NCBI RefSeq assembly: GCF_000003855.2
Contig: NW_003101680.1
Span: 4,111,941 to 4,175,940 of the forward strand
Direction of reading: 5' to 3'
Origin: Blastomyces gilchristii SLH14081
Taxonomy: Eukaryota > Ascomycota > Eurotiomycetes > Onygenales > Ajellomycetaceae
DNA: 64,000 nucleotides
This document shows positions 24,643-36,264 of this stretch, one piece after another (within the stretch, counting starts at the first letter, position 1; every line of letters starts with the position of its first letter). The position numbers were made by a program, and so were the translations under genes. The notes beneath the pieces are model-generated. The model made no database searches and had not been told where the DNA came from. It saw only the letters and a program-made list of their open reading frames with translations.

Positions 24643-25174
24643 TGTAATGTGGCGGAACCGAAGCGGTGGCTAGTCAGCAGCATCATGTAGAGGTAGTTGT
24701 TTAAGAAGCTGTATAAGTGAGCTTGACTATCTTGCTTGAATAGTGAGCTTGTAGGCTACAGAGTTATTGCAAGAATATCACAGATGTGATACTTAGTATA
24801 CTAAGAAGATTGTATGAGATATGCAGTAACTCTTGTATATATTTCAGTAGAAGAAAAATGAATCACTGACTTCTTTTATAAGAAGTCAGCATCTAGCTAT
24901 TCTATATAGATAATGAGTGAATACCTTCTTTCATTTTATAAGTGAGAATAGCTGAAGTGATACCTCAGCAGTATCTCACTGTCAAGGAAAAGTAATCTGC
25001 TGATCTTATATAGAAGTGAGGTTCTTATATTTATCAATCAGATCTTTCTATGATATATCTGAATGATATCATAGAGCAGTTGAAAATCAGTTCAGACAGA
25101 ATGAAATCATCTGTATGAAAGTGATAAGCTATGTGAAACTGTAACAGAGTCTTGACACAGCTGAGAGTATGACA
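24643..25174 (-). repeat. 3' LTR of gypsy D (left)
   Basis: Starts TGTAATGTGGCGG. The outer (left) 30-50 bases keep CpG and GG (GGCGGAACCGAAGCGGTGGC), while the inner end is mutated (ACACAGCTGAGAGTATGACA). The partner 31920-32451 shows the mirror pattern. Confidence 0.95.
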
Positions 25175-25635
25175 ATGTTCTTCTCTTTAAGAGTATAGTC
25201 TCTATGTTCTTAAGATTACTGAATTAGGAATTATCTTTATTATATAGTAACAGTTATCAATCAATTGACAGTGTATATACTGTATATAATATAAAGAAAT
25301 AGATGAGTTTTTCTGCTGACTATGTAGATCTTTCTTTACTTATCTTTGTTCAAATCAAACATGTGATAAGTGAGTTTCTTATATATCAATTTGAAATGAG
25401 AAAAATATAGTTAATAAGTGACTTATAGATCTCTCATCATATTCTGTTCTATATATGAAATTCTCTGTAAAAGTGATATATTTTAGAGACAAAGCTAACA
25501 GTAGTGATAGGATTTTTTTGAAAAGATTTCTATCTCTGTGAAACATTTTTCTTCTTTCTCTTCTCAATTACAACAGTGAGTGTATGAGAGTATTATTCTT
25601 GAAGAATAATAAAGAACTTATTCTGATATTCTCTA

Positions 25636-26615
25636 GTGAGTAAATATCTTTGTGATGTGACTGTGGTCTTCATGACTGTCAAGAAAGCCTGGTTGAAGAT
25701 GAAGATGACAGTATTGATGAATCATGAAAGCACTGCTCTTATTGTCATATCTTCTTCTTCTTCTTCTTCTGCTTCTCTTGCAGCTGTAGTGACAGTTGCT
25801 GTGCCTTGCAGTGAGGTGTCATCCCTTCTGCTGGTTGATTTGTCTGTGTCCAGTTCTTTTTGTGCCCCCCCTGCCGCTGTTGCGACAGTGCCCCCCCCCT
25901 CAATCAACACAGTGGCATATGACCCTGTGTGGTCATTCAGAGAGAACTCTGGGGAGAGCTTGATTTCAGAGACAGCAGCTCTGAGGAGCTCAATCTGTAG
26001 TTCCTCTTCCATAGCATGCCTGAGCCCTGCTCAGAATGCTGCTGAGTTGAGTCCACAGAGTTCCACAGTTTCTTTACCTTCTCTTCATGAAGAGGCTTCA
26101 GTGCAGCTTCTAGCCAGTACTGTCATCTGTCTGCACTGTGCTAAGCAGCTGAAGAAGAGAGGGATTTTATATATCTATCTCTTCTCTCACTTCTATTGTT
26201 TCTGTTATACTTGTAACAATAACTTCTATCTCTCTGTAAGTATTATCTACTCTACAAGAAGACATTATATCAGCTCTGACAAGGAGCTCAGATGCTCAAG
26301 CAGTACAGAGCAAGAATCTCAGAGCTTCAAGTATTAATGAATTCTATCAAGGCTGAGAAGATCTCTCTTACTCATCTGCAAAAGAAGATAAAAGCATGAG
26401 TCTCTGAGATGAAAAAACACCTCAGAATGACTGACTCTAAGAAGAGATTAGTCAGTATCATCATTGAAAGTACTGCAGAGATTAATTACTGATTGAAGAG
26501 AATCTTACTTCAATTAAAACAGATAACTGAGATATTTTATAAATTAATAAGTTGATATTTCAAGTATCTCTCATGCTCTTCTACAGTATACTCTTCTATA
26601 ATATCACAGTACTAA
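25636..26615 (+). CDS. Antisense two-exon frame in gypsy D; coiled-coil C-terminus, unknown function
   Basis: This runs opposite to the pol genes of D. Exon 1 (25636-26235, ATG at 25636) is the longest open frame in the window. It is rich in Ser, Ala, Val and Pro, includes a serine run encoded by TTC/TCT repeats, and ends with a VICLHCAKQLKKR Cys-x2-Cys segment. At 26236 a strong splice donor (GTAAGTAT) lies exactly on a codon boundary. An acceptor ATATCAG ends at 26273, and the frame after it reads on for about 110 codons to TAA at 26613. That part is helical and charged (KQYRARISELQVLMNSIKAE, then KKIKA*VSEMKK). Its only stops are four TGA, each a likely mutated Arg or Trp. The candidate intron is only 38 bp, short even for fungi. 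The family is not recognised. A 96-codon mirror frame exists on the minus strand (26012-25722), but it has no continuation like exon 2. Confidence 0.45.
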
Positions 26616-26749
26616 CTTCTCAGCAGATAAAGATACTGATATCAGAGACTTCAACAGTGAAGAATAAGTTTAATGAGAATGTGATTATTAATAAGTAGAC
26701 TCTGAGATTCTTCTCTTTTTACTTTTTCAGTGAGCTGCAGCCTTATTTA

Positions 26750-28720
26750 GAATAGCAGCAGTCTACAGATTAATAATATTAATCTTTATTAATTTCAAAT
26801 ATTTCTTTTCTTTAATCACTTCAGGAATTTTATACTTGTATAGTCTTATTAAACTTCTAAAAACTCTTTGAGAGAAAATAGAAGAAGAGTGTTACAGAGT
26901 TGATAAGATATCAGCTCATCACTGCAAGATTATCTCTAAAAAACTCTTTGAAAAAAATAAGAAGTCTCAAGCAGTATTTCTTACTTAATATCTCTGATAT
27001 ATAATAAGATAATCTCTACTAGTCATTTCATAGCTTATAATCTCTTTCTCAATATTTTTCAAATACTCAAGCAGTTCTTATAAATTCTCTGATGATGAAT
27101 AATCTTCTTATTTAATAAGATATTGAAGCTTATTATAATATATTTACTTATTCAATATTTTCTTCACAAGATATTCAGTATCATTCTTAATCTCAATATT
27201 ATTCAGCTGAGATGGCTTCACTCTGAGATATTACTTATAGAGCTTTAAATAAGAAATGTAAAAAACAGAATGAATTGATTTCAATTCTGTGAGTAATTTC
27301 AACTCATATATCTGTTTACTCATTACTCTTATTACTGAGAAAGATTCTAGTCATCACTTACTGAGCTTCTTATATAATCTTATTATCTTGATATTCTTTG
27401 CTGAAAGTAGTACTTGATCCTCTATTAAGAACTTCATTGAAAGATGTTTTCAATTATAGTATTTTATCTGCTGCTTCTGAGTGTAGTAAATGCTTTTCAT
27501 CATTTTCTCATGAATTTTGTTTAAAAGTTTCAATCTCACTTTTACTTCTGATACTGAGAAATACTCTGTTCTCTGTATCTGTTTAATATTCTGACTGTCT
27601 ATCTCTCTCTTTGAAATATCATCTGTGATGTCACTGAGTAATGAAGGATTATATTTATAATAAGCATAGAAAGAAGATATCTTTAAGATTGTATTCTTTA
27701 TATTATTATATATGAATTCAGTGATTAGAAGATGTTTAAGTCAATCATTCTGATAATATAAATAGAACACTCAAAGATACTGTTCTAGTGTCTGATTCTG
27801 GTGTTCAGTCTGACCATCTGTCTGTGAATAAAATGCAGTACTGAGAAGACACCTTATTATAAGATAATAGCAAAAAGCTGATCAGTATTTACTGATGAAG
27901 AGGAATTCTTGATCTGTTATCAATAATCTCAGAGCACTGTGATTATAAATAATGATATCTAAAAACAGATCAGTCAATTCAGAGACTTTAATCTTTTTAT
28001 AAGTAGAGATATATCTGATCATCTTTATAAAGTAGTTAATAATGATCAAAATTGAATCATATTCTTTAACTCTTGTTGACTTCAGCAGATCAACTATGAA
28101 ATTCATTAATAGATTCTATCATAAGCTCTTTGAAATAGACAGTGATATCAACTCACTGTATTACTTATACTGCAGAATCTTTATCTTTTAATAGATATTA
28201 CAAGTCTTAACATACTCTTTGACATCTGCTCAGAGCTTGTTTCAAATATATTTACATTTTAGAAGCTTCTCAGTCTTCTCTAATCTGAAGTGTTCTGTAT
28301 GAGAATTATTATAATGAATTCTCAATAACTTCTGACACACTGCCCTGCTATGAGAAATGAAGACTGAATCATTCAGTAGTAGAAGTTCACATTCTTCTAG
28401 TTATCAGTGACTTAGTTTCTTAGCAGCACTGCTCTACTCAGAGTCTGTCTCTTTCAAGTTCAAACTGAATTCTTTCTTCTTCAACTTCTGAATTCAAGCT
28501 GTAGTAGAGATATCTCTCTTCTGTAACTTATTAATGAATTTCAAAAGTAGTCAGATTAAAAGATTATAGACTGTTTCATTCTTTGTCAATTCAATAATTG
28601 TAGAATATAATATGAGAAGCTTATGATCTTCAGTGTTAGTTCTCTGCAGAGACTCAGGTTTTCTTTCACCTTCTATACTGAGTCACACAGCTGTCTTATC
28701 AGTGCTGTTCTCAAGCTTCA
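26750..28720 (-). pseudogene. gypsy D integrase with chromodomain-like end (degenerate)
   Basis: The catalytic core is clear. The open stretch 28106-27882 reads MNFIVDLLKSTRVKEYDSIL (the second residue is Asn where the family has the first catalytic Asp). It contains IIINYFIKMIRYI and ITDQEFLFISKY (second Asp). The catalytic Glu helix TAFYSQTDGQTEHQNQTLEQ is intact at about 27840-27781. The zinc-binding head lies to the right (about 28450-28150) and the GPY-type and MMKKH-rich region to the left (about 27600-27250). A chromodomain-type strand-helix segment is plausible near 27060-26830. Stops are few. Confidence 0.85.
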
Positions 28721-28729
28721 GAGAATCTC

Positions 28730-30440
28730 AACTCTCTGCAGTCAGCTTCTTCTGCAGTGATGACAGAGATTCTTTTATAGAATTCTTCTTCATATTAATA
28801 ATATTATAATTGAGCTGTCTAGATAACATGTCAGTGAGATTAAGCTGATCTGAATAGTATCAGATATAGAAATCATACTCTGAAAGCAGCTTCACTCACC
28901 TGACTTAACATTCTATCAAGCTCTTTATTGTCAAGAAGTAATACAGATTTGCATGATCAGTGAGAACTTACACTGAGTACTTACTACTCTGGAGATAATG
29001 TTGTCAGATCTTAAAGAATTTGATAATTACTAATATCTTCTGATCATGAATATTATACCTTCTCTGTATAAGTGATAACTTCTTGAAGAAGAAGATCACT
29101 GATCTCTATTTACAGTGTCTTATAGACTCTGTGAAAAAGCCTTCTTCTACAGATAATTCATTATCTGTTTCCTCAGAAGTAATTATTCTCTGATTCTTTC
29201 AATGTTGAAAGATCTTCAGTGTCAACTGTGAAAAGATTTCACAGATCTCATTTTCAGATACATCAGTCTCACACTGACTGAGTAAGTTGAGATCAAAGTG
29301 ATTCAGTATTGTGATATCTATAAAAGCTTGTTTTAATTCTGCAAACACCTGCACAGTATCTTGAGTGAGAATAAACAGTCTCATTTTTCTATCTTTCATA
29401 CTTCTCTTTAACAGATCTGTAAGAGAAGCAGTAATCTGTGAATATGCATAGATGAATTATCTGTAGAAATTTGTAAATTCTAGAAACACCTGCATCTCAC
29501 AGTACATTCACAGTGCTGGCCAGTTCTCAATGACAGAGACCTGGCTTCTGTTCATTGAAATGTCATTCATCTCAATAATATAATCTAAGAAATCAATCTT
29601 CTGCATGTAGAATGAGCATTTTTCAGTGTTTGCATAGAGTTGATACTGTCTCAAGTGACTCAACACTTCTTAAACATGGATATCATATTCTTCCTCTGTT
29701 TTTAAGAAGATTAGAATGTCATCTAAGTATACTATACAGGAGACATTGACAAGGCCTTGCAGCATCTCATTTATATAGATCTAGAAGATGGCTGAAGTGT
29801 TACAAAGATCAAAAGATAAAACAAGATATTCAAAATTGCTGTACTTAGTATGAAAAGCTGTTTTTCAAATATTGTCTTTATTAACTCTGATTCTATGATA
29901 GACATTCTGTATATTAATCTTTGAGAATATCTTTGCTTCAGATAATCAATCAATCATCTCATCAATTAACAGTAATGAATAGCAATTCTTAATCATCATC
30001 TTATTAAGACCTCTGTAGTCTATACATAGATGTAGTCTACTATTCTTCTTGAGTATAAAGAGTATAGACATCTCTGCTGAACTCTTTGATAAATATATTC
30101 AGTTCTTTGATTACACTTCTTCAAGATATTTGTACAGAACATTCAATTTCTTTACAGACAAGTTGTAAAGAGGCCTGTATAATACTATTACACTGTTTTC
30201 AAGATGAATCTTAGATTGTATCTTGATATCAGGAAACTTCACTGCTTCTCTTTCTGAAAAGACATTCTTAAAATCTGTAAAGAGACATCATATACATCTG
30301 TCTTCAATGATGAATACTGCTGCTAATCTTGTAGTGAGAGTGATGACTTCTTTATCTATTTTCAAGTCTCAGTCACCTGCTACACAGTATATTGACTCAA
30401 TCTTTTTCTCAAGATTCTTTCAATGAAACTCTTCAGATTT
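28730..30440 (-). pseudogene. gypsy D reverse transcriptase and RNase H (degenerate)
   Basis: The reverse transcriptase active site at 29718-29729 still reads YLDD (IVYLDDILIF). Upstream, at about 30060-29770, are conserved palm and finger segments (CIDYRGL-like near 30020). Downstream, the thumb lies near 29460, followed by the open stretch 29399-29199 with FAELKQAFIDITILNHFDLN, the usual lead-in to RNase H. RNase H continues to about 28880, with residues of the YD-x-EL-type block near 29060. The protein would be part of Gag-Pol. Scattered TGA/TAA interrupt it. Confidence 0.8.
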
Positions 30441-31800
30441 CTCTATCACTGTCTCTTCATTAGTGAGATGATATTATCACATCTGAGTGACTCAGTCAAT
30501 GAGAGAATTGTTTTCTCTCAACTATAGAAGACCTAGAATGACATTCTCATCTATAATGTTAACTGTGTGAAGGAGCAGACTGCTCTTCTTAGAGATTTCT
30601 TCTAAGTCTGTAACTACATATTACACTTGAATTATGCTAAAACAGTGATATTTTATTTCATCAGTAAATTTCACATGATCTGATGAGTCTATCTTCTTTC
30701 AATTCTTTATCAAAGAAAAGGAATAGAATATGAAGTTAATATTCACTCTGAAGTCAAGTAGACACCTCACTGATATCTTCTTATTCAGAGTATGTATTAT
30801 AATTATAACATGAACTCAGAGATGTGAGAATTATCAATTCTTCATTTCTTTCTCTTCTTTATCTTCTGTGGATATGTTTATCAGAAGAGAAGTCAACTTT
30901 GAGAAGATATCTTCTCAGTTTCTTTTCTTCTTCAGCTTCTTATAATTACTGATATAGTGATTACTAGCTCTGCAGTTGAAACAGAGATCTTTATCAAATC
31001 TTTTTTAACATTTCTTTACAGTGAGTGAAGAATCAGAATACTTGAAATTCTTATTTACTTTCTCTGCATTGAAGTCATCACAGTACTATTTAGATTCTGT
31101 TATTAATTACTTAGAAGAGATCTTATTAATCTTTTTCTTGAAGAATTGATTATTCAAATAGATTCAGAAAGCCAGGTTAACAAGCTCAGTGCAATTGATG
31201 AGTGAACTCTGATATTATGATATTATTATTCATATCTTGTGAGTCAGCTTTATGAGATAAAGCTGTGTTTTTAATTGATTCAAATTATTAGTTAATTCCT
31301 CTCAATATTCTTCAAATCTTGTGTTGAAATCAGAAGGATTCTCATCATTTTATTAATGTAATAAGTTGAATCACTGCACTGCTGTGAAGCTGCAGTTGCA
31401 GTGATCTTTGATTTAATTCAGTAGAAAGTTCTTGAATTCTTCTTAAGTCATGACAGCATTGATACACTCAAGCTCTCTCTTCTTAATGACTCAAGTAGTC
31501 ACAGAGATGTCTTCAAGGAGGTTGACAGTATAGATTACTCATATCTTATGAGTATTATACTAGCTCAGATTAAGGCAGAATTTCTGTTCAAGAGTATAGA
31601 TAAAGCTGTGAAATTCAGACAAGATATTTCTCTTATATCTTAGAGAATCTCTGACCTTAATCTCTCTATCTTCATGATAGATGTAGGTGTGTAGAGGCCG
31701 CGGTGATAGCAGGGCGGTTGAAGAGCTCATTCCAAAATGTGCAGCAGTTTCAGAAATCTCGGATTTCTGCTGAGGTAGAGATGTATACACTCTAGAGAAT
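30441..31800 (-). pseudogene. gypsy D gag and protease (degenerate)
   Basis: The gag N-terminus is the open stretch 31790-31560 (MYTSLPQQKSEISETAAH onward). It overlaps a small CpG-rich patch near 31695-31725 that escaped mutation. The capsid-like region follows with the ALTNNLNQLKTQLY-type helix. The nucleocapsid zinc knuckle at 30942-30983 reads CFNCRASNHYISNY, the last Cys having become Tyr. Protease lies at about 30840-30450, with a DFR(V/I)N strand near 30765 that probably holds the mutated active site. The leader between the right LTR and gag is about 120 bases. Confidence 0.75.
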
Positions 31801-31919
31801 GATGTAGTGTTTCTCTCAGAGAGTGAGGCCAGATCAGTCTCAGTACAGATATGTGAGACTATATCAGTCTGTTAGAGCTTGACTGATTCAAACCTGTAAT
31901 CAGATCAAGTGATTTAAAT

Positions 31920-32451
31920 TGTAATATAACAGAACTGAAGCAGTGACTAGTTAATGATATCATGTAGAGATAGTTGTTTGAGAAGCTATATAAGTGAGCT
32001 TGACTATCTTGCTTAAATAGTGAGCTCATAGACTACAGGGTTATTGTGAGAATATCACAGATGTGATACTTAGTATACTAAGAAAATTGTATGAGACACA
32101 CAGTAACTCTCATATATATTTCAGTAGAAGAAAAACAAATCACTGACTTCTTTCATAGAGAGTCAGTATCTAGCTATTCTATATAGATAATGAGTGAATA
32201 CCTTCTCTCATTTCATGAGTGAGAATAGCTGAAGTGATACCTCAGCAGTGCCTCACTGTTAAGGAAAAGTAATCTGCTGACCTTGTATAGAAGCAGAGTT
32301 CTTATATTTATTAATCAGATCTTTCTATGATATATCTGAATGATGTCATAGAGCGGTTGAAAACTGGTTCAGATGGAATGGAATTATCTGCATGAAAGTG
32401 ATGAGCCGTGTGGAACTGCAATGAGGCCTTGGCGCGGCCGGGAGCGTGACA
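31920..32451 (-). repeat. 5' LTR of gypsy D (right)
   Basis: 532 bp, aligned with 24643-25174. The inner (left) end is mutated (TGTAATATAACAGAACTGAA), and the outer (right) 110 bases keep CpG and GG (CCTTGGCGCGGCCGGGAGCG). Confidence 0.95.
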
Positions 32452-32456
32452 TCTGT
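32452..32456. repeat. TSD of gypsy D, right copy (TCTGT)
   Basis: Identical to 24638-24642. Confidence 0.95.
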
Positions 32457-32952
32457 ATATCTTTCAGTTCAGATAGCAGAGAAGAGTATTATTCATATTA
32501 ACTAGAGAAGGTATTCATTTCAGTAGTTTCTCATTGATTGTATAATGTCTATTATTATATTACTATATTATTATATCACTATATTATTATATCACTATAT
32601 TGTTATATGATTTCTGTTGTCATTATATAACTTCAGTGATAATCACTCTTCTCTTTTATTCTTCTTTTGAGTAGAGAGTGAACTTCTTTGAATCTCATTC
32701 ATCACTCTCATTTCCTTTCTCACATCTCATCTGTTTGTGTATCATACATGGCATTTATCTGAGTGTGAAGTTTTCTCTCTATAAGCAAAGCAGTATCAAT
32801 CAGATACTCTTCTGCTCACTGCTCTTTATATACTATCTTTTGAGACATTCTAGAATCACACTGGCATGATAACTATGAATCACTTCATAGATGAAATTAT
32901 CACATTCTGGAGAAGCCTGCACTTCTCACCAGTTTTTAGACATGCTATCAGA
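32457..32952 (-). other. Gypsy C leader between 5' LTR and gag
   Basis: AT-rich stretch without a convincing gene. It belongs to gypsy C, because it lies between the D target duplication and the right C LTR. It includes a short tandem repeat (32556-32607). Confidence 0.6.
32556..32607. repeat. 16-bp tandem repeat, about three units
   Basis: Unit TATATYACTATATTAT repeated head to tail with one or two changes. Confidence 0.85.
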
Positions 32953-33126
32953 TGTGATTCAAAGGTTGCTTATCAGCATACAATTACAGGTGTACGCCAG
33001 CTTCTTATATATTGTAATATTGTACACTAAATTAATTAGTGGCCGCTATGGCCCCTTTTACACTCGTAAGCAAGTTCGGAAGCGGCCGCGTTATTATCCG
33101 ACGGTCGTACGTTCTTCCGAACCACA
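32953..33126 (-). repeat. 5' LTR of gypsy C (right)
   Basis: 174 bp, aligned base for base with 17090-17263. The outer (right) half keeps a dense CpG patch (GAAGCGGCCGCG, CCGACGGTCGTACG) that is wholly mutated in the left copy. Confidence 0.9.
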
Positions 33127-33130
33127 GAGA
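33127..33130. repeat. TSD of gypsy C, right copy (GAGA)
   Basis: Matches 17086-17089. Confidence 0.7.
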
Positions 33131-33179
33131 GGGCATTTTCTTTAAAGTATTATTCTCATTTCAATTAAGAAATCTATTT

Positions 33180-34620
33180 CAATTCAGTTCATTTCCTGAG
33201 TTAACTGATGAGAATGAAGAAGAGACTCTTTCACTGATTATATAATTTGAGCTCATCTTCATGACTCTCAGAGCATAGTTCATACAGTTCTTTTCAAATT
33301 GAATAGCAGAAGATGAAATTGAAGCTTCAATTTTCATTGCTTTAATAGAAGATGATTTGAATACTCTCAGAATTCTTCTCAAAGCTCTGTTTTATAGACT
33401 TTGAAAGAGTTCAGTGAAGTTATCTTGATTGTTTCATCAAACTTAAACTTCATAATCAGCTACTGAGATAATAAAGGCTATGTATAACTGTCTCATAGTC
33501 TGAAAGAATAGACCTCTCTCAGTATTTAATGATCTGATTATACTATTCAGTAGTCTCTCTGTCTTGATGATTCTTTGTTGAATATGATATTTAAAATTCA
33601 ACTTGAAGTTTAATCATACTCCTAGTCATTTGACATTCAAACTGGGTTTAATCTCTTTATTCAAAACAGTTAGACTTAGTTCTTTCTCATTAAACCTGGG
33701 AAAAAAGTGAATTAACTCAGTTTTATTCATATTAAATTCAATTAGATTGATATCTGCTCTAACAAAGATTTTCTTTGCTGCTTTCTCAATCACTTCTAAA
33801 TTCTCTTTGATTGTCTTTGAACTGTAGAGTAGATCAATATCATCTACATAACTTAAAGATCTCATTATTTTCATCTCTTCATTGTTGAATAGATATGCAG
33901 TGTATATTGTAAATAAAACAGGTGAGATTGAAGATTCTTGTGATACTTCTATTTTTATGTCAGTTTTATCTTGTTTTCTTCCATCAAAAAATAGTTGTAT
34001 AATTCTTTTAGATATGAAATAATTAACTCATTTTATTAGAGAAAGTGACAGTTTTAACATCTTCAAAGTTTGAATCATCTTAGACTTTAAAACATGATCA
34101 AATGCATCTTTTATATCAATAAAAACTGCAGTTGAGACCAGGTCTTCATACTTTGCTACTTGAACATTATAAATAACTGAGAGAACAGTATCAATTGCAG
34201 AACATTGTTTTCTATCTTTTATTTATTCATTAAATAGAAGAGAATCACTAATAGAGCTTATAAAAGATAATCTAGTAGCTATTATCTTTTCTAGAATTTT
34301 TCTCAAACAGTTCAACAGAGATATTACTCTATATAACTTAGAAATTGAAGCTTTTCTATTAGATTTTGTAAGGATTACTTCAGTAGCTTCTCTCCAGTAT
34401 TCAGAGTGATAATCATTTTTTAAGAGATTTAAAAAGAGTTCAAAATATTCATTCTTCAAGTAGAAATATGTGTTTTGAATAATCAAGTAATTAATTGAAT
34501 CAGGCTCTGCAGCAGTTTTAATTGAACTGGAGAATATTACTGACTCTAGTTCATTACATGTAAGCTCAGACCATTCTCAGTTATTTTCATCAATATATTC
34601 ATGAAATGACATATTCTCCC
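33180..34620 (-). pseudogene. LINE2 ORF2 reverse transcriptase (degenerate)
   Basis: Clear non-LTR reverse transcriptase. The open stretch 34486-34223 carries the WREATEVILTKSNRKASISK segment and YRVISLLNCLRKILEKIIATR, the family's RPISLL-x2-LGKI-x-E block. The open stretch 33874-33626 has the active site SYVDDIDLLYSS (YVDD at 33839-33850) and ENLEVIEKAAKKI...NKTELIHF. The open stretch 33382-33179 is the region after the thumb. The first ATG-to-stop pieces are only fragments of one frame broken by TGA/TAA. It would prime synthesis at a nicked target. Confidence 0.85.
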
Positions 34621-34649
34621 CTTCTAAATATGATAAGTTTTGAAAGAGA

Positions 34650-35452
34650 ATTCTCATAAAAGCTTAACATTTTTTTCTTAAAAGAGTTTGCTGTATACAA
34701 TTCATTCTGAAATTCATATTCTAAGATTGAAAGCTTTGCTACACTTCTTGGTTTAGTATAGTTGAAGGCTTTAAAAACTTCTTTTTCTTATACTTCTTCA
34801 AGAAATTTGTTCCTGCAATCTGTTTTAGCTTTTTTAATATCTGAAACATATTCATTTTGAATAGCTTTGAACTCTTCATCAGATATTAAGTTATTCTTTC
34901 AATCTCTCTTAGCAGTGACTAATTACTTTCTTTTAGAAGTAATATTCTCATTTCATCAAGGTTTGAAATACTCAGAAGACTTTTTCTTTGAAATATTTTC
35001 TTCAATACTTATTAGAAGAATAGATGTAATCAGCTTTACTCTATTCTCAAGCATTTCATTTGAGATATCTTGACTTTGATTTCAATAGAGCTCACTCTGT
35101 CTTTCAGATTTCAGCTGTTTTACTCTTTCTTCAACTGCTTTTCAATCAGCTTTTTCAAAGTTATACTGATTAGAGAGAAGAGGATTTTCACTTCTTTGTT
35201 TTTCACTCAGTTTAATATCAAATTGAACGATCTCATGATCTGATTCTGAGGTTTTATTTGAATCAATAAATCAGTTTATAACTCTTTTTTCAATTAGATT
35301 TTATGACATGAAAGTTAGATCTATGATAGATTTCTGTTTCATGCCTTTTCTAAAGAATGTTCGTTAATCAGACTTGTTAACTAAATCTATTGAATGCTCA
35401 AAAGTGCATTCAATCAGTTTATCTGCTCTTACTGCTCTTATGCACTCTGAGT
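34650..35452 (-). pseudogene. LINE2 ORF2, endonuclease-to-RT linker and truncated endonuclease
   Basis: The minus-strand frame matches LINE1 38960-39720. It includes the long charged linker before reverse transcriptase (RNKFLEEV-like near 34810) and the C-terminal part of the APE-type endonuclease. It stops at the LINE2 5' truncation. It is stop-ridden. Confidence 0.6.
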
Positions 35453-35460
35453 TTCTTATT
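35453..35460. repeat. Candidate TSD of LINE2, right copy (TTCTTATT)
   Basis: Matches 9912-9919 but sits in simple sequence. Confidence 0.5.
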
Positions 35461-36264
35461 CTTATTCTTCTTCTTCTTCTTCTCATCTGAGATGATAATT
35501 ATCTTAAAATCTCTCTCTACTGTCTTCTCAGAGAAGTGTTTCTGCTGCTTCTTCTCAGTCAGATTAATCTATATCTCAAAATCCTGCCTTTTCTGATCTG
35601 CTGTCTCAGGTTTCATCTCAGCAGTAAGTAGATTGACATGCTCAGAGAGCAGAACTGTCTTCTTAATATTCTGAATCATGAAGTACATTCAAGATCTGAA
35701 CAAGGCCTCAATTTCCTTCTTCTCTGTCACCTTCTGCTAATCAATTAGAGAACAGAAGTATTGTCAAAAATTGTTATCTCTTAATAAAGAACATATCAGT
35801 TTTAACTTCTTTATCTTCTGCTTTAATATCTTCTCACTCTTCTTCTACTATTACTTATTTATAGTAATACTCTTCTTCTCTCTCTCTCTCTTCATCTTGA
35901 TCTTAAATCATTCTCAGAACTTCTTCTGATTCTATTACTACTATATGAGACTTTTTACTATCTTCTTTTTCAATCTCTCACAGAGAGTGTCATTTACATT
36001 ATTTCTATACTTAGTTCAGTCTATATTTATCAGAAGTATTACTTAAAATCATTATCATTCTACTCTTCTACAGAGTCTTTTCAAGATATTATAACATGTT
36101 TTATAATCTGTTTTCTCATACTTGAACATCTTCTTCTTCTCTCTCTTCAATCTGTGATAGTGCTTACACGCCTTGATGATCTGCAGAATCACAGAATACG
36201 TGAAGAGAGATGATATAATTAATTTTCATAAGTATTGAGAGAAAGTAAAGGTAGAGAAGGCAGA
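35461..36264 (-). pseudogene. hAT accessory reading frame with lysine-rich tail, copy H2
   Basis: Same frame as in H1 (840-51) and H3 (48246-47370), read from about 36264 leftwards. The C-terminal part has the LLSEHVNLL...AEMKPETADQK block, then KKQQKHFSEKTVERDFKIII and a lysine run. It continues into the assembly gap on its N-terminal side. The family is unknown. Conservation of the reading in three copies, with stops mostly at TGA and TAA, supports a real former protein. Confidence 0.5.

Larger units (their letters stand above)
24643..32451 (-). mobile_element. Ty3/gypsy family D, full-length, with antisense gene
   Basis: 7.8-kb element with two 532-bp LTRs and an exact 5-bp target duplication, lying inside gypsy C. 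On the minus strand from right to left it carries gag (zinc knuckle at 30942-30983), protease, reverse transcriptase (YLDD intact at 29718-29729), RNase H, integrase and a chromodomain-like end. Between integrase and the left (3') LTR is a plus-strand frame (25636-26615). It is the youngest insertion of the left block by nesting, and also among the least stop-ridden. Confidence 0.95.
17090..33126 (-). mobile_element. Ty3/gypsy family C, full-length, holding gypsy D
   Basis: Two 174-bp LTRs 16 kb apart flank minus-strand gag, protease, reverse transcriptase, RNase H and integrase (24637-20100), with a long tail region (20100-17264) before the left (3') LTR. Gypsy D (24643-32451) is inserted near the gag start and splits the leader from the coding part. 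Without D the element is about 8.2 kb. It sits in ORF2 of LINE2. Confidence 0.9.
33127..35452 (-). mobile_element. LINE2, 5'-proximal segment
   Basis: Resumes LINE2 after gypsy C. It is homologous to LINE1 6230-6654 and then 37851-39720, which confirms that LINE1 is continuous across hAT H2. It ends at 35452 in hAT sequence and lacks the 5' 2.7 kb present in LINE1, so it is 5'-truncated inside the endonuclease domain. Confidence 0.85.

Noticed and set aside
25722..26012. Minus-strand 96-codon frame (Glu-rich end) overlapping the D antisense gene
   Set aside because: It is the mirror of exon 1 of the plus frame and does not continue across the splice sites or match the coiled-coil exon; kept only as an alternative.
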